Positions 39,612 to 51,237 of a stretch of 64,000 bases of DNA are shown here, one piece after another (positions within the stretch are counted from its first letter, which is position 1; each line of letters starts with the position of its first letter). The translations under genes were made by a program, and so were the position numbers. The notes below the pieces were generated by a model. The model was not told where the DNA came from and did not search any database. It saw nothing but the letters and a program-made list of their open reading frames with translations. The stretch spans positions 1,426,001 through 1,490,000 of the forward strand of contig NC_064650.1 of the NCBI RefSeq assembly GCF_001723175.1, given 5' to 3'. Source of the stretch: Penicillium oxalicum. Lineage: Eukaryota; Ascomycota; Eurotiomycetes; Eurotiales; Aspergillaceae.

Positions 39612-42600
39612 ATGGACGCCACCGACCTGTCCATGTCATTCGAACCCTCCGCGGCACGGATGCCAAACCAGTGCAAAACACCGATCGCCCAACTGGCGCC
39701 TTCCCTCGAGGACCACGACAATAGATATTTTATCGCAACTGTCAGCCTACTGTGGCCATACTCATCCTCCCAAAAATGCCTGAGCCTGCTCTTAGCGGAG
39801 CCCGATCCTCGTCTACGGTGGCCGGACGGCCAGGTCAAGGCAATTTTCCATGGACGCGTCGCAGAACGGGTCGCAGAGCAGCGCGTGGGGATCGGTGAGA
39901 CCATTTGTCTGTCCTTGAAATATGGGCGCTTCGTGTCCAAGGAGGATGCTTTGCAAACGCCCCGAAAAGGTGTACCCTGGGATCTGCACTTCGACCAAGG
40001 TGTAATGCTGGAAGTAGGTCAGCATCATCGTGCGTTTGGCCAAGAACAGTATTGACCGTGACTCTCTAGGTCGATCGACCCTCAGAGGAAGCCCCTCAAT
40101 CTCTATCCATGTAGTGCCTCCAGCGACGCCTGAAAGAGAGCTTCCGTCAACTCCTCCGTCCTACTTCGTCGATCGCGACTCCCCACTGACAGCTGTCCGA
40201 GGTCTGTGGGGCTCACCTGCTTTCCACAAGTCGTCACGGAAGTCCTCGGGAACCGCGGTCGACTCTGTGTTCGATCCGTTCGCCGAAGAGGATGGCTACG
40301 TTCCGGGAAAAGGAAGGAAACGACCAAGATACAGCCTCCAACGAAACGAATGGCGTGTTCTGGACGAGCCAGAAGACCCCCAAGAGCCAGAGGGAGAAAT
40401 GGACTGGGAGAAGGTCTTGGACGAAGAGATGGTGGCTGAAATCGACGAAGATGAGGCGGATGACGTGGCTGAATTACAGATCGAGGACGACACATCGCCA
40501 GCTTCACCGACCGAGCCGCGTGCGGTCGATATGGAAGACCAGGGCGAAGACGATGAATCCTCGGTGTTTGCGAAGCCGCGACTCGATCTTCAAAGCAGTG
40601 GACTTTTCATTAAGCCTACATTGCCAGAGTCCGACACGACCTCGACCATAGCGCGTCTGCCAATTTTTGATTTCTCTACAATACAACCTATAGATACGCC
40701 ACAGCTTCGACCAGTACCTTCTCCAGGGTTACCGGTTCCATCACCGCTGATATCTGACCAAGACAGCTCTCACGGCTATTTTGCATCTATTCACACCGCA
40801 CCACAAATGCAAAACTTGCATGGTACTACACAGCCATCCTCAGAGATCAATGTGAAAGAGAGTGACTCACATGACCAAAGCCCTATTTCTCAATCTCTGC
40901 ATGACTCGACCCCGCGCACAGAGCGACCAGACACGCAGGTTCACGATAAAAGCATCCCTCCCTCGCTCTCGCAGCCCACAAATCAAGCGGAGACCGCAGA
41001 GGATGCTCTTGCAGAGTCTTTTACCACTATGGCCGATGCAAACCAGCAAATTGCCGTGGATTCCTCGCTCTCGCGCCCCTTTGTCGCTGGTTTGTCAGGC
41101 AGACTCGACAAGGACAGAGAGCTAGAATCTGGCAAAGAGCTTCGTCTTAGTGTCACCGCGCATCGTGTCGAATACCCGACTCTCTCCGAATCAGATGCGA
41201 TTGTTGAACATGAAGAAATAAATAACGCGCAGCAAGCCGAGGCAAGCGGTCCCGGGATAGAACTGCCGCCGGAGCTTACAAGCGCGGAGCCTACGGTCAA
41301 TCAGGCTTCAGAATTCGCGAAATTTCAAGAGAGCATAACGGATGAGACTGTTCTCCATCCAGGGATTGGAATCTTAACCGAGGCGGCTGAAAGTTACCGT
41401 ATTTTGCAGGATGAGAGCGAAAGTGACCATCGGAATGACGCCGAGGAAGAAGGTCTCGATGACGATGATGCCGAAGCAGAATCGTGGCACATGGATCAAG
41501 AAGCGGATGGGAATTTCTATCCCGTGGATGAAGATATGGAAAGGGAAGACTATTCTATGGATGACGATGCAGAGGCGGAATCATTTGCGGAAAGTGAGAT
41601 TTCAGACGACGAAACTGGCAGCGATGATGATAGTGGTGAATATGAAGAGGACGACGAAAGCGAAACAATGCACAGACAGCCGGCAGGTTCACCGGATGTC
41701 ATTGTATTAGACAGCGATAGCGACGGCGAAGATGTACCTGAGCCCCAGCTAGTGATCGCCGATACATTCGAGGCGACGCGGCCGCGCTCAGAAACTTCAG
41801 AAAGATCTGTCTATTCCGAGGAGTCGCAACCCGCGCCAGCATCACAATTTCCGACAGCGGATGATCAAGGCGACTGGCCCGTCGAAAGTGGCTCGGAAGC
41901 GGAGATTGTGGACAGTCAAGATTCGGAAGGGTCCGATTCTGAAGAGGAAGAGTCTGAAGAGGAAGAGTCTGAGGGGGCGGATGAAGCGCATTACTATGAA
42001 AACGAGCGAGTCCGGGAAAGTGACTTGGAGGACGAGTCTTCTTCGAGTGATCATATACCCGAGGAGGATCACGAGCGCATCGAGCAAATATATGACAATG
42101 ATGTCGGAGAAACCAGTCGCAACCCTGTTGATGTTTCTGAAGAAGATCACGCTTTCAGAGTCGTCGCATCGGCGCAGATTGAGGAGGAACAGGAGAAAGA
42201 GGAAAAAAGAAAAGAAGAGGACGAGGAAGATCACGAGGAAGAGGCAATCCAGGATGAAGTCGGTGTAACGGAGGTTGTCGAGGTGAGCCAGTTGGGATCT
42301 ATCAACGAGCCACTTTCCCACCATGAATCCGCAGTGCCAGAGTCTTCGCAAAACCAGGACGAAATCCGTACTCCAGTTGAAGAGCCCAATGAGGCATCTG
42401 CCTTAGGGGTCACTCCCAGTTCCTTGCTCGAAATGGATGGAGCGCGGGACTGGCTTGCTTCAACAACCCCTACTGAAGACCCAACAGCGTCTCAAGGCAG
42501 TCATCACGGCTCCGAGGATGCGGAAGAGTCGTTACAGGCCACAGACAAGGTCTCTATATTAGAAGACCACAACCAAACCGCCGTCGCTAGTGAGAGGATA

Positions 42601-43716
42601 GTCAAACACGCCTCAGTCGTGAACTCGGCCGAGCAGTTCTTGACGCCCAATCCCACGCAAAATGTTTTGCTCGAAACCGACATAGGTCTTGAGAATGAAT
42701 GGCGCAAAGTCTCCGACGACGAGAAGCAACCTCCCTCAGACACAATGAACGAATCACAAGCCTCTTTGCCAGCTGAACCTACTTCAGAAGCCTCGACGTC
42801 GAAAGAAACGGTCATATCACTTTTGAGCAAGCGGGACAATGAGGATGACGATGAAGCTTCAAAATCGTCGACGACAGCATCAATTGAGCCGACAGAAACC
42901 GAGGAACAATTCCTGCAGAAAGATGAACCGCAGCCTTCCACTGACGACACGACAATGAATGCCCCCGAAACCCCTGTAGTGGTTGTCAGGAAGGCTTCGC
43001 TACCAAATCGAGAAGCCCAGGGCCTTCGCAGTAAATTGTCCTACTTTGCTCCTCTTGCCTCACTAGCTGATCATTACAATGCCCTGGTGGACACAATCTC
43101 AATTGTCTATGAATACGGCCCAATTGCAAAGGCGACGTCCGGCGCCAGAGACTACTACATGACGCTCTTTCTCACTGATCCTTCGATGGCTGGTACGACA
43201 CTTGAGGCTCGGATTTTCCGGCGTTACAAATCTGCGATGCCAACTGTGACAGAGGGCAGTGCCATCTTGCTCAGAGACTTCAAGCCTCATAGTCACCAGC
43301 ATTCGATGGTCCTCATCAGCGTTGATTCGAGTTCTTGGGCCGTCTTCGACCATCCAGGGCCCGAGGCCAAAATGAACGGCCCACCTGTGGAGTATGGAGA
43401 CGAGGAAGTTCGCTTTGCTTCTGATTTGCGGCGATGGTACATTGAGGATGGCGCGGGAATGGTGGCAGACAGCCGACTTCAGGCATCTATTGCTATGGAA
43501 ACTCGATCAAGGACCCCCAGCAGTACTACGGCGAGCGACGCCGGTAGTCAAGAAGGTACGCCGTCTGCTCGAAGCTCACGGCGAGCTCGAAGGAGCCATC
43601 GACAGGTCATCATTCACGAATTGCGAGATGGCACTCGTTACACGGAGATTGGCTCACCCAGCGGACAACATGGTATCCATGAGCTGCGCGATGGAACGGT
43701 CTATGCAAATGAATGA
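39612..43716 (+). CDS. POT1/Cdc13-like telomeric single-strand DNA-binding protein
   Basis: Two exons, 39612-40017 and 40070-43716, give 1350 residues. The intron (52 bp) needs the donor GTCAGC at 40018; the more attractive GTAGGT four bases upstream puts the second exon out of frame and hits a stop. Residues 1-135 form a compact N-terminal domain (TPIAQLAPSLEDHDNRYFIA, ETICLSLKYGRFVSKE) that looks like an OB fold. A very acidic, Ser/Glu-rich region of about 800 residues follows. Near residues 1110-1260 is a conserved block (LRSKLSYFAPLASLADHYN, TISIVYEYGPIAKATSGARD, YYMTLFLTD, RRWYIEDG) of the telomere-end OB-fold family (POT1/Cdc13). It probably binds the G-rich 3' overhang of telomeres. 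The C-terminus carries two copies of HELRDGTxY 21 residues apart. The acidic region has little sequence constraint. The family assignment is from general resemblance. Confidence 0.75.
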
Positions 43717-43872
43717 GCTTCCCGGGCCAGAGATGCCCAATTTATGTACAAAAATGGACTGCATCACTGAATGGACATGTCCGACACTTGTCTGTAATGC
43801 CCATGGCGTCCCACCCGTCAACTCGAGAAAAGTGTACTCTATGTAGGTCGTTTCCTTCGTACGGTCTAGTCA
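43717..43872. other. Short convergent spacer
   Basis: Only 156 bp separate the stop codons of the telomere protein and the Nudix gene; their 3' untranslated regions very probably overlap. Confidence 0.6.
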
Positions 43873-45258
43873 TTACATCTTTGACTTTTCAGCCTGAAAG
43901 TAGTCCGCATCGACCGCCGCTTGAATGAGTTGATGCGCAATGGCTGTCGCAGGGGGGAGTCGTAAGCCACCCTTGTAGTCGGGGCCGGCGCCGGCGCTGA
44001 GGTCGCTAGTGCCGATGCGCAGGGCCTCCTCAACCTCCTCAATCTCGAACCACCGGGCGTCCTCCAATTCAGGGTCGTGCTCGAGGCTGATTTTCTCATG
44101 GGCGGCGTCACTGCACTGTGCGATCGCTCCGATCATCAAGTTCGCGGGATATGGCCAAGGCTGCGACGAGTGGATGACCACTCGCGATAGTGTGACACCA
44201 GACTCTTCCCAGACTTCTCGCCGGACCGCATCCTCAATTGACTCTCCAGGCTCAATGAATCCCGCCAAGGTGGAATACCATTTGGGCGGGAAACGCTTAC
44301 TGCGACCAAGTAAGATTCGCTTGCCATCGGCAGAGACAACGGCAACAATGATCGTGGGGTCTGTGCGAGGGAAGGACAAGTTGGAGAGCGTAGTCCGGGT
44401 GTTGCATTCGGGTCGATCTTGTGGGAGTCCCTCGGCGGCGCGTGCAGCATCAGTAGGAGGACAGGCTCGCTTCGTGCCTGCATTGATCGACAGCGTCCGG
44501 TGGCCACAGGTACCGCAAAAAGTGTTTCGCGTATTCCAATCCATCAGCGCACGCGCCTGCGCGTAGATAGCGGCTTGATTTTCAATGTTAGCTCGGGCCT
44601 TGAACGTCCCTTCCCCTCATCCACAGATAAACCTTACCTTCTTCGGGTGGGAACGTCATGATAACTCTTGTCTGGAAGAATGACAGACCCTTTTCCTCCA
44701 TGGCCTTGATGATGTCCTTGCATGCGCTCTGATGCGCCTCCGATCCCTGAGGGGTCACGTCGACAGCAAAGAAAGGGTGCCCTGAGTAGTTCTTGTACGT
44801 CATCAGATCACTACTCTCCTTCCGACTTTCGTCCAGACCAAGGAAAATCAGGGTAGGGTTCGTTTTGCGCGAGTCAAAGTCCTTCACCATCTCCTCCTCG
44901 GTCTTGTCGAAGAGGTCTTGCGAAATGAGACCACGCAGTTCGTCATATTTGGCGTAGTATGGCTCCGCTGGAGACCGAGTGAGCGGAGCCAGCTTGTTCA
45001 ACAAAAGAAATTTGGTAGACGGGTGCTTCAACGCTGACGAAATAAATGGGTGGTCATTCCGTAGGAAGGACAGTCGGTTGATTGGTGAGCCTACAGCTGG
45101 TCAGTAGCTCTCTGGGGATGACCATGTGCAAATGGCATGCAACCGACGACGCCGCACTTACTGGAGAAGTAGTTAGCTGTCTCTTTGCCGAAACGTCGTG
45201 ATAGCATTGTCTCTGCAAGGATATGGGCCGGGTTGGGGATTTGAGCAGGTGCAGTCAT
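43873..45258 (-). CDS. npy1: NADH pyrophosphatase, Nudix family, NPY1 type (probably peroxisomal)
   Basis: Three exons, 45162-45258, 44638-45090 and 43873-44573, give 416 residues. The N-terminal domain contains LDESRKESSDLMTYKNYSGHPFFAVD split by family-specific residues. A zinc ribbon (about residues 195-220, FCGTCGHRTLSINAGTKRAC) follows. The Nudix box is complete (GFIEPGESIEDAVRREVWEE followed by SGV, matching GX5EX7REUXEEXGU). NPY1 enzymes cleave NADH (and NAD) to NMNH and AMP. The last three residues are SKM, a variant of the SKL peroxisome signal (PTS1), fitting the peroxisomal site of yeast Npy1. The start codon is 493 bp from the divergent start of NAD synthetase. Intron 2 has an unusually near branch site (GCTAAC) 13 bases from an AAG acceptor; the frame across it is supported by AAIYAQARALMDW. 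Confidence 0.92.
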
Positions 45259-45751
45259 GTTGATTCAATGCCGATATCAAGATAATCGAATTGCGTCAAT
45301 TGGGATTTGAAGAATGTAGCAATGCGTAAGAAACCAGGCGGAATGCAGATGTCTCTATTTGGTAAACTTGGCTCGCCAAAGGAGGGTTCACGAAGGTCTT
45401 GCGACTGTAGCCGACAAGAAGGCCCTCGGCAGGCGGGAGCCCGATCATGACGCCTCATCTCAATTAATCAGCCAAAAGTGGGTCCTCCCACCCAGCTTGA
45501 TAAGGTATTGAATCGGTATTGGTATTTCCACGATCACATCGGACTTGCGCCGATAAACCAGGTACAATACGATGAAATTCAGTAGGACAGTCTTGGACCA
45601 CCGACAAAGCGGGGGACGTCTTCCCACTTAAGCGCGTCACTCGGAAAGTCTCCCCACACACGTGACCTGCGCGAATCATCTGCATCGGAGAAGGAGGGGG
45701 AGCTTATTCTTTGTCGTGGCATTGAGAAGCAGCAGATACCAAAACGGCACC
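45259..45751. promoter_or_regulatory. Shared divergent promoter of NADH pyrophosphatase and NAD synthetase
   Basis: A 493-bp region separates the two start codons, which face away from each other. No other gene fits. It must contain both promoters; specific factor sites were not identified. The pairing of an NAD-degrading and an NAD-making gene makes coordinated control possible. Confidence 0.6.
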
Positions 45752-48700
45752 ATGGGTCATCTGGTTACATTAGCGACATGGTATGAGTCGGCATAGCAAC
45801 TTCTCCTTTTCTTTTCTTGCGGGTGAAAGCAACTGAGCTTCAATCTGCGAGCGTATCCAAAGCTTCTTGGAGCTTTCGCCATAATGTTGCATTTGGCTGA
45901 CCAAAACTCAGCAATCTAAATCAATGGGCCTTGGATTGGGAAGGCAACCGTGATCGGATCATTGAAAGTATTCGACAAGCCAAGGCTGCTGGCGCCACCC
46001 TGCGCGTTGGTCCCGAGCTTGAGATCACTGGTAACGAACACCAACTGAAAAGCTGTGGTGCGCATCGACTGACGTGAGCACGGTAGGATATGGCTGTCTT
46101 GACGCGTTCATGGAGGGCGATACCTTTCTCCATTCGTGGGAGATGCTTGCCCAGATCATCGATCACGAAGATTGCCAGGATATCGTAGTAGACGTCGGCA
46201 TGCCGGTCAGACATAGAAATGTTCGATACAATTGCCGGTATGTCGTTTTAAGGCCGCCGGAAGTCGATTGACGCTCATGGCGTACTAGAATCATTTTCTA
46301 CAATCGCAAGATTGTCCTCATTCGCCCGAAAATGTGGCTGGCCAATGGTCTGTTTGCCCATTATCCTTACGCAGTCTATTGTGAACAATCTCTGACCCTC
46401 GTCCAACCCTCCAGACGGCAACTACCGTGAACATCGCCACTTTACACCCTGGCAGCGCCCCCAAGAGACCGAAGATTACTATTTGGAACAAATTGTCGGC
46501 AAGATCACGGGGCAGTACAAGGTCCCCTTCGGTGACGCTGTTATTAGCACGCGGGACACATGTCTGGGTTTGGAGACTTGCGAAGAACTTTTCACACCCA
46601 ACGGGTAAGCCCATCGTTCCTGAATTTGGCTTGCCTTTTTATTTTGGTCGTGAATTCATCAAAGGTGCGATTTCCATGTACTAACCCTTGCTAGACCCCA
46701 TATTCCCTATGGCTTGGCAGGTATGTATATCCCCTCCAGACGTCGAAGAGGCACTTTCTTACTTTCGGCATGGAACAGGCGTGGAGATCATATCCAACTC
46801 TTCAGGGAGCCACCATGAGCTTCGAAAGCTGGATACGCGGCTCAACCTCATTACCCAGGCTACAAAATTGGTAATTACCCCAACCCTCAGTGTATCATCT
46901 ACATCAGCTGACTCAGTCAGAGCGGTGGTATCTACCTCTACGCCAATCAGCAAGGCTGTGATGGAGATAGACTCTACTATGACGGCTGTGCTATGATCGT
47001 CATCAACGGTGAAATCGTAGCCCAGGGATCTCAATTCTCTTTGAACGATGTGGAGGTTGTTACGGCCACAGTCGACATTGAAGAGGTGTGTCAATGGTTC
47101 AACTAAACTTCAAGGCAACACACTAATTAGAACTAGGTTCGCACCTACCGATCAAGCGCCAGCCGCAGCATGCAGGCGAGCAAGCAATCACCATATCAGC
47201 GAATCGATCTCGATGTCAGGCTATCTCGCCGTGCCGAGGAGGCCGATCCTGGCCTCGTATTTTCTGAACCGCGCAAGCCCCGTATCCATGATCCTGAAGA
47301 GGAAATCGCTCTCGGGCCAGCATGCTGGCTCTGGGACTATCTTCGACGATGTGGCGTGGCAGGATTCTTCCTTGCCCTGAGTGGTGGCATTGATAGCTGT
47401 TCTTCCGCACTCATCGTCCATTCAATGTGTCGACAAGTACTCAAAGCTGTCAAGGAAGGTAATGAACAAGTCATCAAAGATGTTCGCCGTCTGTGTGCGA
47501 AACCCGCCGATTCAGATTGGCTCCCTTCATCGAGCCAGGAAATTTGCATGTGCATCTTCCACACGGCATACATGGGTACCCAGAACTCGAGCAACGAGAC
47601 TCGAGACCGGGCAAAGAGACTTGCTCAAGAAATTGGCGCCTATCACCTTGATTTCAACTTTGACACTGTCATCACTGCTATTATGAATGTCTTTACATCC
47701 GTGACGAGTTTCCAGCCTCGCTTCAAGTTCCACGGTGGCGCGCCGGCGGAGAACCTGGCTTTGCAGAACGTCCAAGCTCGTATGAGAATGGTCCTCTCGT
47801 ACCTTTTTGCTTCCTTGCTCCCGACTGTGCGGCAACGTCCTGGTGGAGGTGGACTTCTGGTTCTCGCTTCGTCAAACGTCGATGGTCAGTAGTGCATGCT
47901 CGAGTAGCTTTGGATTTGATACTAACAGTGTCTCTAGAATGGTATGGCCCAGTGAAGTGACTGGCTTGATGATTATCTACTCACTTTCTACAGCTTGAGA
48001 GGTTATCTCACCAAATATGACGCTTCCTCCGCCGATGTAAGTCCCGAGCATGAAGCAGACTGTTCTTTCGTTTGCCGCAAGGCTGATGACATTATAGTTG
48101 AATCCCATCGGCAGTCTCAACAAGGTTGACTTGAAACGCTTTATCGCATGGGGAGTCCGTGAATTCGATATGCCCATTCTCACAGAATTCTTGGAGGCAA
48201 CACCAACTGCTGAATTGGAGCCCCTAGCGGCTGCCCAATCTGACGAGGTTGACATGGGCGTCAAATATTCTGAATTGGGCACTTTTGGGTATGTCCTCGG
48301 CCTATTTTTTACAACCCAGCGATTCATCCTAATACGCGACATGCAGATACCTTCGCAAGGTGGCAAAGCTTGGTCCCTGGTCTATGTATGAGAAGCTGCT
48401 CCACGTTTGGGGTAATGAGCTCAGTCCGCGTGAGATCTATGAGAAGGTCCGACACTTTACCTTCTACTACGGTGCGCCTCACAGTCCAACTCTTTTCCCA
48501 CGAGAGAAACATTCACTGACTTTTTTTGGTGTCATCGTAGCAATCAATCGTCATAAGATGACGACTATCACGCCAGCATAGTAAGCCTCTCAACAGCATT
48601 TCTTGTTACCGCAAGTGTTCAGAGCTCACAAATCCTGTCTCTTACAGCCACGCTCTGGATTACTCTCCTGAGGATAACAGACATGATCTACGACAATTCC

Positions 48701-48868
48701 TGTGTAAGTTCAGAAGATTCTTCTTGCATTCGAATCTACTGACATCCTGCCGATACAGATCCTCCATTTTCATGGGCATACAAGAAGATGCTTGCAAATG
48801 TCGAATTCTGGGAAGCAAAGGGCTGGAACACTGGGAAGGGACAGAAGAAGAGTGTCAAGGCAGACTGA
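45752..48868 (+). CDS. qns1: Glutamine-dependent NAD(+) synthetase
   Basis: Sixteen exons: 45752-45780, 45912-46030, 46087-46237, 46289-46347, 46415-46604, 46695-46720, 46779-46870, 46921-47085, 47137-47884, 47938-47941, 47994-48036, 48098-48288, 48347-48471, 48541-48580, 48648-48703, 48759-48868. They sum to 2148 nt, 715 residues, against about 714 in yeast Qns1. The N-terminal nitrilase-like glutaminase has its triad: Glu in [11 protein letters not shown], Lys in RPKMWLAN, Cys in [13 protein letters not shown]. The C-terminal synthetase has the ATP pyrophosphatase loop [12 protein letters not shown]. The enzyme amidates nicotinic acid adenine dinucleotide to NAD with ATP and glutamine, in cytosol and nucleus. 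Exon 10 is only 4 nt (AATG). Without it the frame stops after VDA; with it the invariant [14 protein letters not shown] is formed. The high intron number is striking beside single-exon neighbours. Confidence 0.95.
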
Positions 48869-49292
48869 TAGCGAAATTGAAACTATCTCAACGTCGCAAT
48901 GTGCCTGTGCCTACTATCTCATGTTTCATAAACTCTTCTCTACGGATCGAGAGAGAACAAGAAGCCTCCGAATCTTCAAACTGCTCATACAACTATGGTG
49001 ACCTAATCAGATTGACAATGCAGCTTTGGTTCAACGGCAAGACACAGGTTTCCATTTTGCTGAGTGGGACAGGGGAAGGCGAACAGGACACAACGAAGCC
49101 GAGGAGCAGACAGTTGGTAACGTGAGAATTTCACAATACAAGATGACAGACGCTTCGCAAAACGAGCCGAAAGAAAAGAAAAAATCAATTAAGTACAGGA
49201 AAAGCCCATTATAGGTCATGTACGTGCCGTTTCGACGTAGCTTCGACAGAGGTATATCGATCGGATCGGAGAAATCGCAATCAAAGCAAATT
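48869..49292. other. Convergent intergenic region
   Basis: About 420 bp between the NAD synthetase stop and the stop of the next minus-strand gene. Nothing recognised. Confidence 0.5.
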
Positions 49293-50846
49293 TCAGCTGC
49301 TCCAGAACCAACCACCCTTGGACTTGGACTTGGGTTTCTCGGAGTTCTCGGAGTTCACCTCATCCCATCCATCATCGGAATGAGGTAGACTTGTCTCGTC
49401 GAATGAGTCTGTCTCTTCACGACCGTCCGCGTATTGCTTCGTCACAACTCTCCTGCTTGAGAACATACCGTCCGGGTAGTGAGTCTGCTCCGTTCGCGAC
49501 GAGGTGGAGACGACGCGAGAAGGCTCGTTGTCACCAGTTTTGCGAGTGGCGACAAAGTGATATGCGCGGAGCCTCTCGTCGAGTTCCTGGATCTGGTCCA
49601 GCCACAAGTCCTTGGGATCACGAGCATGTGGGTCGTTGTCCTGTCTCGCCTCCTCCAGCCCAGGCGGTGGTTCAAAGTATCTTTCTACCATGATTCGTAA
49701 TATCTGGCTCTCGCTAAGCAACGGATCCTTGCGCCGTAACTCGTCGATATCACGCATGAATTTCTCCTGCATGATTTCCTCCTCCTCTGTTAATTCCAAT
49801 TCGATGACCGGGATCTTGACGCGCGTCCGAACCTCGATCGTCAAATCTCCATCGTTACCGTGCACGAGTGCATTCTTGAATCGAGGGCCCATGCTTTCGC
49901 GCTTGAGGACTCCTCTCAACCACTGCTCATTGTTTTCGGACCTGCCGGCAATTATTCTACTGTGATCGAGGAGCGGCAGTCCATTTTCCAACCGAAGCAG
50001 GTCTTCAAATGCTTCGCGCCATTGCGGTTCTTTCGGATTGCGGGACGAGGGGATGAGAGAAGAAAAAGTGTCATCTCCGTGGCTCGTCTCACCCCTCGCC
50101 TCTTTCTCGAGACGAGTAGGCGAGTAGGCGCTAAAGAAGATGTAGTTCAATGGCCATTGTTTTTCCCATTCTTCATGAAAGTTCGGGACGGGAGGCAGAG
50201 GAAATCCCAGTGGCGATTGCTCAAAGGGATCATATACACTGAGGTCATAGGGGTCGACAGTAAGCGTTTCATAGGGCCGCCGCGAATCGTCTGAATCCAT
50301 AACTCATGAAGATGGTCGTCTTTCTGGCGACGAGTCCAAGGATGAGGATTTTTTGACGTGGAGGCTGCCGTCGCTTTCAGAAGGCTTTTCGCTGTTGTCC
50401 CGGTTACCGGATGAATTGGTGTCGGCTCCACTCGATGATGTGTGGCTTTGATCGCGGGTCTCACTGTCGCTCTCGCGGTGGCGATACTTGGTACTTTCGT
50501 ATGTCTCCTCGTCCGTGAAGATAGTCCAGCGGTCTGTTTGTGGGGGAGAAAGTGTCGACGGAAGGCCGGTGATTGATTGCAGGACGGCGGAGACGTGTTC
50601 GTCGGCGAAGCGTCGGAGGGCAACGAATGGGTTGAGGTCGTTCTCGGATGGGGGGTCTCGAGAGGTGTTGGTATTGGTGTCGCTGTTCTTGTCCTCAGAG
50701 TCTCGATCCGACGGCATCATAAGCTCGAAAGTCGGGCGATTCCGGCGGTGATGGCTTGGGGAGGACGAAGATGAAGAAGACTCAGACGTGGACGTCTGAT
50801 GAGTTGCGAGAAAGTCGTAAGGTGAAGCTGTTGGGACGCCCCACAT
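49293..50846 (-). CDS. Conserved fungal protein of unknown function, with in-frame stop or unrecognised intron
   Basis: A minus-strand frame opens at the ATG at 50844-50846 (MWGVPTASPYDFLATHQ), meets a TGA at 50304-50306, and continues in the same frame to 49293. Both halves look coding. The first has NPFVALRRFADEHVSAVLQS and DRWTIFTDEE. The second has WPLNYIFFSAYSPTRLEKEA, WREAFEDLLRLENGLPLLD, an acidic helix region near LTEEEEIMQEKFMRDIDELR, and a C-terminus WFWSS. A 117-bp intron (50291-50407; donor GTAACC, acceptor ATTCAG) would remove the stop and keep the frame, giving about 478 residues, but no good branch site is seen in it. Otherwise the gene carries a nonsense mutation, or the second half is a separate gene from the ATG at 50298-50300 (335 residues). 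No enzymatic domain recognised. The family resembles conserved hypothetical proteins of Eurotiales. Confidence 0.6.
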
Positions 50847-51237
50847 TCAACTTTTGCCCACGTGAGCTCCACATCCAAGGAACGGTCTCTGGCTCGACCC
50901 GTGGACTCGATGGTCAGCTAAAGCTTCTCTGCATTTTGTACTCTCTACAGACTGTGTTGAAGCTCATTATACCGTCGATTTCATTCAGGCAAGGCTTGCG
51001 TAGCTAGCTTCATTCTCGGGCTGCTTCAGCGCCCGCGACTCACTATGAGTTTGGAGTCCGGACCCACTCATCGACATTCGCGGCCGAGGCCGAGGCGATG
51101 AGTCTGGTCATCCAAGTTCATATTGAATCAACCGCAGTGAACGTGAATGTCTAAATTGAACTATTTCGCTGATCTACACTAACGAGATTCCGTCCCACCG
51201 GCACCTCTCACCTGAAGTGTCCAGGGGGATGGATGTC
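50847..51237. other. Intergenic region between two minus-strand genes
   Basis: About 390 bp; promoter of the conserved hypothetical gene and 3' region of the questin-oxidase-like gene. Nothing further recognised. Confidence 0.45.
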
